Of a DNA stretch of 9,253 nt, positions 1 through 4,594 are shown one piece after another. The translations under genes and the position numbers were made by a program. Position 1 is the stretch's first letter. Every line of letters begins with the position of its first letter. Source of the DNA: Bacillota bacterium (GTDB lineage: Bacteria > Bacillota > Clostridia > Lachnospirales > Lachnospiraceae); assembly GCA_023437715.1 (NCBI GenBank), contig JAEZFK010000040.1, positions 1 to 9,253 of the forward strand, given 5' to 3'. Below the pieces are notes generated by a model, which saw nothing but the letters and a program-made list of their open reading frames with translations, had not been told where the DNA came from and ran no database searches.

Positions 1-30
1 AGGATGAAACTGGCTCCGAAAAATGTTTGT

Positions 31-55
31 AAAGGAAAAACCATACTTTTCCTTT
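31..55. terminator. AT-rich hairpin, possible terminator of an upstream gene
   Basis: AAAGGAAAA (31-39) pairs perfectly with TTTTCCTTT (47-55) across a 7-nt loop, giving a 9-bp stem. The stem is A/T-rich, with an A-tract on one side and a T-tract on the other. That is the layout of a weak bidirectional intrinsic terminator, but no clean T-run follows the stem on the plus strand. It could end a gene left of the window. Confidence 0.3.
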
Positions 56-365
56 ATATAGATTTGTAACACATAAACCAACATGTAGACGGATTAAGTA
101 TGGAAATTCGATTTACAATTGAGGGGTTTATTGGTGCTACACACGATTTGTATAATACATCCCGTCTGTTGATTGCTTGTTTCAGTACACATGACACAGG
201 TCAAGCAGTTGCAGGCCCGTAACTTATAAATAGAAAGCTTTAAGGTGAAAGATTATAAGATTATGCATTAAAGGAATATCCAATACACTTATATAGAGAA
301 AAAAGGTGTATAAAACGATAATGAGGGTTTATATAGGGGGATAGAGTTCAAGAAAAACTTTATTG

Positions 366-494
366 ATGGTGGCCGAACTGGTAAAAGACAAATATGGACG
401 TATTGAATACGCAATTGAATGGGATTACAGCAGGGAAGGACGTTTTGCAAATTGCTATTTTGCATATTTCTGTATATTAATAATAGTGTTATAA
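366..494 (+). CDS. Possible small ORF or gene remnant, 42 aa, function unknown
   Basis: An ATG-initiated frame of 42 codons reads MVAELVKDKYGRIEYAIEWD at its start and ends in a hydrophobic, aromatic-rich tail. The frame stays open upstream of the ATG to a stop at 342-344, and there is no good ribosome binding site. The first half has protein-like composition; the second half coincides with the promoter of the next gene, because the TATAAT box overlaps the stop codon. I therefore think it is more likely the eroded end of an older gene than a functional small protein. No family is recognised. Confidence 0.22.
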   Translation: MVAELVKDKYGRIEYAIEWDYSREGRFANCYFAYFCILIIVL

Positions 495-495
495 T
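487..495 (+). promoter_or_regulatory. Extended -10 promoter for the zinc-ribbon membrane protein gene
   Basis: TGTTATAAT contains a perfect TATAAT (490-495) preceded by the TGn extension at 487-489. No good TTGACA-like box sits 16-18 bp upstream; TTTCTG is there at 17 bp. This is typical of extended -10 sigma-A promoters. The start codon lies about 30 bp downstream. A short inverted repeat CTATC-N5-GATAG (500-514) falls around the expected transcription start and directly before the ribosome binding site, and could be an operator or leader hairpin, but it is only 5 bp per arm. Confidence 0.6.
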
Positions 496-525
496 ATATC
501 TATCATATGGATAGGGGGATGAATT

Positions 526-1215
526 ATGGCACTCATTAATTGCCCGGAATGCGGAAGAAAAGGTGTTTCTGATACGGCTGAATCTTGTCCTGGCTGTGGT
601 TATAATGTTAAAGCATACTTTGACGAAATTAAGCAAAAGGAATTAGAAGAAGAACAGGTACATAAGGATGAGGAAAGGAAAAGGCAGGCAGAAGAAGATA
701 GAAAAAGGAGTGAAGAAGAGCGAATAAAGAGCGTTCCTAAACCCCCAAAACCTAAAATATCTGTAAAAGCATTGATTTTGAGCCTCGTTTTAGTTTTAAT
801 TGCAATTTCACAATTAATGTCGAGTGAGTATGACCGGCAGTTCAGTATGAGTAATCGCACTGGAGATCCGGTATTTTCAGGAGCAGCACTTTTAATTTTT
901 GGGATTGTTATTTTAGGTATTAATATATATTCATACAGAAAACAGTCAGAGAATTATAATCTTGCACAAACAAATTTTGAAGCATATCAGAGGAAAACCA
1001 TCAAAATACGAGATGAAATGTCTGCACGGCAAGAAGCGCGAGATGAAGCAGAACGAAAAAGACAGCTATATGGTCCTCAATGCCCTAGTTGCGGCTCGAC
1101 GAATATCGTAAAGATATCTGCAATTAGCAGAGCAATATCGGTTGAATTAGCAGGTTTGGCGAGTAGCAGCATTGGAAAGCAATTTCAATGTAAACGGTGT
1201 GGATATAAGTGGTAA
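526..1215 (+). CDS. Membrane protein with N- and C-terminal zinc ribbons, function unknown
   Basis: The 229-residue protein begins with a zinc ribbon (C6-x2-C9 and C21-x2-C24). A very charged Glu/Lys/Arg-rich probable coiled coil follows (about 33-68), then a Pro/Lys linker and two hydrophobic segments (about 80-98 and 117-137) separated by a short polar loop. A second charged helix spans about 140-180, and a second four-cysteine motif closes the protein (C186-x2-C189 and C222-x2-C225). Both zinc sites and the coiled coils should lie on the same side, presumably cytoplasmic, with a hairpin of two membrane helices between them. The start has a strong AGGGGGAT ribosome binding site (513-520). 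The gene is monocistronic, between its own promoter and the terminator at 1241-1328, and is AT-rich like its surroundings. Such zinc-ribbon membrane proteins are common accessory genes in Firmicutes; I cannot assign a function. Confidence 0.85.
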   Translation: MALINCPECGRKGVSDTAESCPGCGYNVKAYFDEIKQKELEEEQVHKDEERKRQAEEDRKRSEEERIKSVPKPPKPKISVKALILSLVLVLIAISQLMSSEYDRQFSMSNRTGDPVFSGAALLIFGIVILGINIYSYRKQSENYNLAQTNFEAYQRKTIKIRDEMSARQEARDEAERKRQLYGPQCPSCGSTNIVKISAISRAISVELAGLASSSIGKQFQCKRCGYKW

Positions 1216-1240
1216 TCGTAATTAGATATTAAGCATAATA

Positions 1241-1328
1241 AAAAGGATTCAGCAAAATGTACTACCCCTGTAAGTTAGATCTAAAACCTAACTTACAGGG
1301 GTCACCTCAAAACACTGAGTCCTTTTTT
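1241..1328 (+). terminator. Nested double-hairpin terminator after the zinc-ribbon gene
   Basis: An outer stem pairs AAAAGGATTCAG (1241-1252) with CTGAGTCCTTTT (1315-1326), 12 bp with one G-T wobble, followed by a T-run (1323-1328). This alone makes a good intrinsic terminator. Its loop holds a second, perfect 15-bp hairpin: ACCCCTGTAAGTTAG (1264-1278) with CTAACTTACAGGGGT (1288-1302) around a 9-nt loop. The spacers between the stems are 11 and 12 nt. Because the outer stem has A-runs on the left, the structure could also terminate minus-strand transcription. The inner palindrome looks like something inserted into the terminator loop. Confidence 0.75.
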
Positions 1329-1369
1329 ATATTTATCTATTTTAGCTAAAAAAAGAAACTTTTTAATTG

Positions 1370-1384
1370 GCCTCTCAAAGAGGC
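1370..1384 (+). terminator. Small GC hairpin with T-rich tail, possible terminator
   Basis: GCCTCT (1370-1375) and AGAGGC (1379-1384) form a 6-bp stem with a CAA triloop, followed by TTATTTTAT. The T-stretch is interrupted and the stem is short, so termination would be weak. It lies just before the small ORF at 1392 and could instead be a leader hairpin. Confidence 0.35.
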
Positions 1385-1391
1385 TTATTTT

Positions 1392-1499
1392 ATGTCTAAA
1401 AGACAGAAAGGAAATTTTATGAGCATTGAAAAATCAAATTCAGCGATCCGGTATAAGATCTGGTCCCCCAAAAGCTTTGAAGCTATCCTGAAAGCCTGA
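1392..1499 (+). CDS. Possible small ORF, 35 aa (26 aa from an internal ATG)
   Basis: The frame starts at ATG 1392 and has a second in-frame ATG at 1419, preceded by an AAAGGAA-type ribosome binding site (about 1407-1413), which is the more believable start. The product from there begins MSIEKSNSAIRYKIWSPKSF and is basic and soluble, with no signal peptide or metal motif. I do not recognise the family. It may be the remnant of a phage-derived gene, given the holin downstream, or simply a chance frame. Confidence 0.25.
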   Translation: MSKRQKGNFMSIEKSNSAIRYKIWSPKSFEAILKA

Positions 1500-1740
1500 A
1501 TTACATTTTAGACATTAATAAGATTATAATATGGAGGAAAAGGACTGCCGACGGTTTCCATACCGGCTGATTAAATGAAATGGGGGGCTGCGGCTGGAGA
1601 AATTAGAAGCAGCTCCCGCAGAAGCATATAGTAATATAAAGCGTATCTTTATTAACGCTTTTGTAAGAGCTATGGCCGGGGCATTTGCTGCCGGGGTGAT
1701 TATTATGACAGCTCAAGATTTAAAACAGGAGGACAAGATT

Positions 1741-1959
1741 GTGAACAAAGATTATTTATTAAAGTGGGTCAAAGCGGCAGGTATCAGAGCGGTAAAGACC
1801 ATGGCGCAGACGGCTGTGGCAACCATAGGGACGACTGTGGCTATGTCAGAGATAAATTGGGTATTGGTGGGATCAACAGCAGCGCTGGCTGGAATCCTGT
1901 CCCTGCTCACATCGGCTGCCGGTTTACCGGAACTAAAATTCCCAAAAGCATCTGAATAA
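1741..1959 (+). CDS. r1t-type phage holin
   Basis: Holins of this class form lesions in the cytoplasmic membrane at the end of a phage lytic cycle and let the endolysin reach the wall. From GTG 1741 the product has 72 residues: a basic N-terminus with KAAGIRAVKTMAQTAVATIG, a first membrane segment (about 19-36), a short turn with SEINW, and a second membrane segment (about 39-60) ending in TSAAGLPE. This two-helix layout and the IRAxKTxAQT...NWxxVGS...AGxLSL pattern match the lactococcal phage r1t holin family. I chose GTG 1741 because AGGAGGA (1727-1733) lies 7 nt upstream. Longer in-frame starts exist at ATG 1705 and ATG 1672, and the frame is open to 1579; they would add a third hydrophobic segment. 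No endolysin follows: a terminator closes the unit and the next gene converges. It is therefore an isolated prophage remnant or a domesticated gene. Confidence 0.8.
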   Translation: MNKDYLLKWVKAAGIRAVKTMAQTAVATIGTTVAMSEINWVLVGSTAALAGILSLLTSAAGLPELKFPKASE

Positions 1960-2001
1960 TCTGCTGCAGCTGTCACAACGAGTTGCAGCATCACAGCTTT
2001 T

Positions 2002-2034
2002 AGGCCTGGGGTATCCTGGGCCTTTTCTTTTTTC
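2002..2034 (+). terminator. Rho-independent terminator of the holin transcript
   Basis: A 9-bp stem (2002-2010 with 2015-2023, including two adjacent G-T wobbles) closed by a GTAT tetraloop is followed directly by TTTTCTTTTTT (2023-2033). It lies about 40 bp after the holin stop codon and before the convergent minus-strand terminator. Confidence 0.85.
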
Positions 2035-2040
2035 TCGGTA

Positions 2041-2082
2041 ATTAAAAATAGGCGGTCCTCCGGTATTTCGGATCCGCCTATT
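2041..2082 (-). terminator. Rho-independent terminator of the M20 peptidase gene (minus strand)
   Basis: AATAGGCGG (2047-2055) pairs with CCGCCTATT (2074-2082), with extra inner pairing (TCCG with CGGA) around a short loop. Read on the minus strand, the hairpin ends in CCGCCTATTTTTAAT, giving a T-run. It lies about 75 bp beyond the stop codon of the minus-strand peptidase gene, back to back with the holin terminator. Confidence 0.8.
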
Positions 2083-2157
2083 AAATCCCTGTTTAAATGC
2101 AATAAATGTGGAATTTGATCATAAAGCCTTTTTTAATACTATTTCATTTCGGAAAAA

Positions 2158-3318
2158 CTAAAAAAGAATAGACCTTGCCAGAGCTGTCAGCACCTTTTCA
2201 CACCGGATAATATCCTCGCAGGGAACAAATTCGTCCGGCTTATGGGCCCGTTCCAGATCTCCCGGCCCGTAGGACATGCAGTTATGATTGTGAAGCTTTC
2301 CGGCGATGACGGCGGTATCGGTGTAGCCGGGGAAAATGGTAACGGGGACCGGCTTTCCTGTGGTTTCTTCCGCAGCGGCTTTCAGTGCCTTTAATAAAGG
2401 AGAGTTTTCATCCTTTTCAATATAGGGCCTGTCGCCTGTCACCGTATAGGAGGCAGTAATTCCGGGAACCGCCTCTTTCGCTTCCCCGATGGCGCTTTCA
2501 ACTATGGAGATGGCGGCGTCCGTATCCGTGGGCGGCACCAGGCGCATGTCGATCCAGACCTTGCAGCGGTCAGGTACCACATAGGGGCGGTATCCCCCTT
2601 CGATCTGTCCGAAAGTGACGGTGGAAGCCCCTAAATCCTCATGGGAGGGACATTCCTTGATTTTGCGGCGGATGGAAGAGATGATCTCCGCCATGGCTGC
2701 AACAGCGTCGGCGCCCATCCAGGGGGTGCTTGCATGGGCGGTCACCCCGGTGACGGTGATTTCAAACCATGTACGTCCCTTGTGGGCTACCTGAATCTGC
2801 CCGTTGGTGGGCTCCGTATCCAGGACAAAGCTTTTTTCTGTTACCCATCCCTCTTTAATCACATCTTCTGCTCCCCGCATGAAATCCTCTTCATCCACTG
2901 TTCCGATAAAGATAAAAGAATGCTTAGGGACCCTGCCTGCGGCAGCTTCCTTTGCCATGACGGAAAAAGCAGAAAGGGCGCAGGCCAGTCCGGATTTCAT
3001 GTCGCAGGCGCCCCGTCCGTAGATATTCCCGTCTTTCACCTCAGCTCCGAAAGGGTCTGTGGTCCATCCGTCTCCGATGGTCACCGTATCCATGTGGCAG
3101 ATATAGACAAGGGCCGGATCATCAATTTCACCTTTTATTTTTGCCATAATATTATAACGTCCTGGAAGAACCTCTTTTTTAATAACAGGAACGGAAAGGG
3201 AAGAGAGGTGGTCAAAGATAAATTCCCCTATCCTTTCTTCATATGCCCCAGGGTCCGTGCTGTCAATGCGGATCAGGGATCTGGTCAGCAGGGCGGCATC
3301 GGATTGATAATTCTGCAT
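2158..3318 (-). CDS. M20-family zinc metallopeptidase / deacylase (ArgE-DapE-CPG2 type)
   Basis: Members of this family are cytoplasmic di-zinc enzymes that hydrolyse an amide bond in small substrates (N-acyl amino acids, succinyl-diaminopimelate, dipeptides). The 386-residue length is typical. All expected ligands are visible: H75 and D77 in ICHMDTV, bridging D106 in GRGACDMKSG, general base E143 with metal ligand E144 in GTVDEED, a probable ligand E169 in LDTEPTN, and H359 in ERAHKPDE. H195 in GVTAHAS is the residue contributed across the dimer by the lid domain, which spans about 180-295. There is no signal peptide. The start has AAGGAGG (minus strand, 3327-3333) 8 nt upstream. It is a single-gene unit divergent from the S8 protease gene. 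I cannot decide among desuccinylase, acetylornithine deacetylase-like or peptidase roles; no biosynthetic neighbours guide the choice. Confidence 0.9.
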   Translation of the reverse strand: MQNYQSDAALLTRSLIRIDSTDPGAYEERIGEFIFDHLSSLSVPVIKKEVLPGRYNIMAKIKGEIDDPALVYICHMDTVTIGDGWTTDPFGAEVKDGNIYGRGACDMKSGLACALSAFSVMAKEAAAGRVPKHSFIFIGTVDEEDFMRGAEDVIKEGWVTEKSFVLDTEPTNGQIQVAHKGRTWFEITVTGVTAHASTPWMGADAVAAMAEIISSIRRKIKECPSHEDLGASTVTFGQIEGGYRPYVVPDRCKVWIDMRLVPPTDTDAAISIVESAIGEAKEAVPGITASYTVTGDRPYIEKDENSPLLKALKAAAEETTGKPVPVTIFPGYTDTAVIAGKLHNHNCMSYGPGDLERAHKPDEFVPCEDIIRCEKVLTALARSILF

Positions 3319-3353
3319 CGCATAATCCTCCTTATGTTTGATTTTCTGTTTTC

Positions 3354-3382
3354 ACTATACTTCATTTTTCCCCTTTTTACAA
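3354..3382 (-). promoter_or_regulatory. Sigma-A promoter of the M20 peptidase gene (minus strand)
   Basis: On the minus strand, TTGTAA (3382-3377) is followed by a 17-bp spacer and TATAGT (3359-3354). The -10 box matches 5 of 6 and the -35 box 4 of 6 consensus positions. The predicted leader is short and contains the AAGGAGG ribosome binding site. Confidence 0.55.
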
Positions 3383-3474
3383 TCCCCACGCCTTCTGCTG
3401 CATTTTGCCAGAGAAGAGAAACCACAGGAGCCAAACCGGAATATCCTAATAAAAAAGGAATTAGGTAATGGACT

Positions 3475-4365
3475 GTGAATCATGCAAGAGAAGCAATACA
3501 CTGTGAAGCGGCCTATCGTATGGGCCTTACAGGGCGTGGAATTGGAGTTGCAGTGCTTGATACGGGGATTTTTCTTCATGAGGATTTTGAACATAGAGTA
3601 GCCGCTTTTGTAGATATCGTACACCGCAGGCGGGAGCTTTATGACGACAATGGCCATGGAACCCATATTTCGGGCATTATCGGAGGGAGCGGCTATGCCT
3701 CCGGCGGAATGTATATGGGAGTTGCGCCGGGATGTCATATTATTATGCTTAAGGTTTTGGACCGGAAAGGAAACGGCTATGCCTCCGATGTTCTGGCAGG
3801 GCTGAAATGGGTCCGTGACAATAAGGACCGGTATGGAATACGGATTGTAAACATTTCCGTAGGCTCCTTTTCCAGGAAAGGTATGACGGAGAATTCGGTT
3901 CTCGTGCGGGGGGTAAACGCCGCATGGGACGACGGCCTGGTGGTCTGCGTGGCAGCAGGCAACATGGGCCCTGGAATGAACACCATCACAACGCCGGGAA
4001 TCAGCCGGAAGGTGATTACGGTGGGGTGCTCCGATGATTATAAAGAAGTAAATGTTATGGGGAACCGGATGATCGATTATTCCGGCAGAGGCCCTACAGG
4101 GGCCTGTATCTGCAAGCCGGAGATCGTGGCCCCCGGCGCAGGAATCATGAGCTGCGCCAATGAAGCCGGCCAATATGTGACCAAAAGTGGAACCTCCATG
4201 TCGACGCCCCTGGTATCAGGGGCCATTGCGCTTCTGCTGGAAAAATATCCCTATATGAGCAACCGGGACGTGAAGCTGATGCTTCGGGAACGGGCTGTGG
4301 ATCTGGGACTTCCCATAAACCAGCAGGGCTGGGGGATGATAGATGTGGAGAAGCTTTTAACGTAG
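3475..4365 (+). CDS. Intracellular subtilisin-like serine protease (peptidase S8)
   Basis: The 296-residue product is a complete S8 catalytic domain. The triad is Asp29 in AVLDTGI, His61 in NGHGTHISG and Ser241 in SGTSMSTPLVSGA, with oxyanion-hole Asn163 in AAGNMGP. There is no signal peptide and almost no propeptide, since the catalytic Asp lies within 30 residues of the start. It therefore resembles the cytoplasmic subtilisins of Firmicutes (ISP/AprX type), which act in protein turnover, rather than secreted subtilisin. GTG 3475 is the only start before an in-frame stop at 3466-3468, and it has only a weak ribosome binding site (AGG at 3463-3465). A better-placed ATG at 3468 lies in another frame that ends after 12 codons. 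A later in-frame ATG (codon 16) would give a slightly shorter protein with an intact catalytic domain. The gene is divergent from the M20 peptidase and probably monocistronic. Confidence 0.9.
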   Translation: MNHAREAIHCEAAYRMGLTGRGIGVAVLDTGIFLHEDFEHRVAAFVDIVHRRRELYDDNGHGTHISGIIGGSGYASGGMYMGVAPGCHIIMLKVLDRKGNGYASDVLAGLKWVRDNKDRYGIRIVNISVGSFSRKGMTENSVLVRGVNAAWDDGLVVCVAAGNMGPGMNTITTPGISRKVITVGCSDDYKEVNVMGNRMIDYSGRGPTGACICKPEIVAPGAGIMSCANEAGQYVTKSGTSMSTPLVSGAIALLLEKYPYMSNRDVKLMLRERAVDLGLPINQQGWGMIDVEKLLT

Positions 4366-4390
4366 AAGAAAAATAAAATATGAAATTATG

Positions 4391-4431
4391 GGGGAGGCTG
4401 TAAAATAAGGGGAACTTTTTGCAGCCTCCTC
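4391..4431 (+). terminator. Hairpin after the S8 protease gene, probable weak terminator
   Basis: GGAGGCTG (4393-4400) and CAGCCTCC (4422-4429) form an 8-bp perfect stem, extendable at both ends by wobble pairs, around a loop of about 19-21 nt. It stands 25 bp beyond the stop codon. The following sequence, TCTTTG, is only a poor T-run, so efficiency is uncertain. Confidence 0.5.
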
Positions 4432-4504
4432 TTTGAAAAATAAAGGAAATTTTGCATAGATTGTAAAATGAATGTAAATTTGTGTAAAATGTTCGCAAAG
4501 TAGA

Positions 4505-4531
4505 TATAGTTATCTGAATATTATCCGATAT
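4505..4531 (+). promoter_or_regulatory. Sigma-28 (sigma-D / FliA-type) promoter of the chemoreceptor gene
   Basis: TATA (4505-4508), 15 nt, then TCCGATAT (4524-4531) fits the Bacillus sigma-D consensus TAAA-N14-16-GCCGATAT at 3 of 4 and 7 of 8 positions. It is about 64 bp upstream of the start codon of a methyl-accepting chemotaxis protein, a class of gene commonly controlled by the flagellar sigma factor. Upstream, TGTAAA recurs at 4462, 4473 and 4483 with near-helical spacing. Confidence 0.65.
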
Positions 4532-4594
4532 ATAATTAAACCACCGTTAATCTGAAAACAGTGGGAAAATGAATATCGGAGGACAGATCATATT

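Larger units (their letters stand above)
1..525. other. AT-rich gene-poor stretch with possible decayed ORFs
   Basis: No recognisable gene lies here. It holds a hairpin at 31-55, a 40-codon ORF (100-222, plus), a 42-codon ORF (366-494, plus) and, near the end, the promoter of the zinc-ribbon gene. Base composition is clearly more AT-rich than the recA or peptidase genes, which fits an accessory or decayed segment. Frame 1 is open from the window edge to a stop at 67-69 and could be the tail of a gene cut by the edge, but it is too short to judge. A long minus-strand frame across 289-636 is not convincing: it has a low-complexity translation and overlaps the better-supported gene at 526. Confidence 0.5.
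1216..1740. other. Intergenic stretch before the holin, with possible remnant ORFs
   Basis: Besides the nested terminator, this stretch contains a short hairpin (1370-1384), a 35-codon ORF (1392-1499) and a 15-codon ORF starting at 1531 behind a TATAAT (1525-1530) that lacks a credible -35. An open frame from 1579 runs directly into the holin. That frame encodes a hydrophobic segment (about 1636-1710) without a convincing start. The pattern of short ORFs ending abruptly before a phage lysis gene is compatible with prophage decay. I recognise no integrase, attachment site or structural phage gene. Confidence 0.45.

Noticed and set aside
100..222. 40-codon ORF (MEIRFTIEGFIGATHDLYNT...)
   Set aside because: It has a protein-like look but no ribosome binding site or family; too short to call a gene without comparison.
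1752..2102. Minus-strand frame of 116 codons opposite the holin
   Set aside because: It runs through both convergent terminators and has no start signals; the holin frame is supported by its ribosome binding site and membrane pattern.
2641..3468. Plus-strand frame of 275 codons opposite the M20 peptidase
   Set aside because: The minus frame has every M20 metal ligand plus a promoter, ribosome binding site and terminator; the plus frame has no start signals.
3355..4173. Minus-strand frame of 272 codons opposite the S8 protease
   Set aside because: The plus frame has a complete catalytic triad; the antisense translation is rich in His, Pro and Ser without domain signals.
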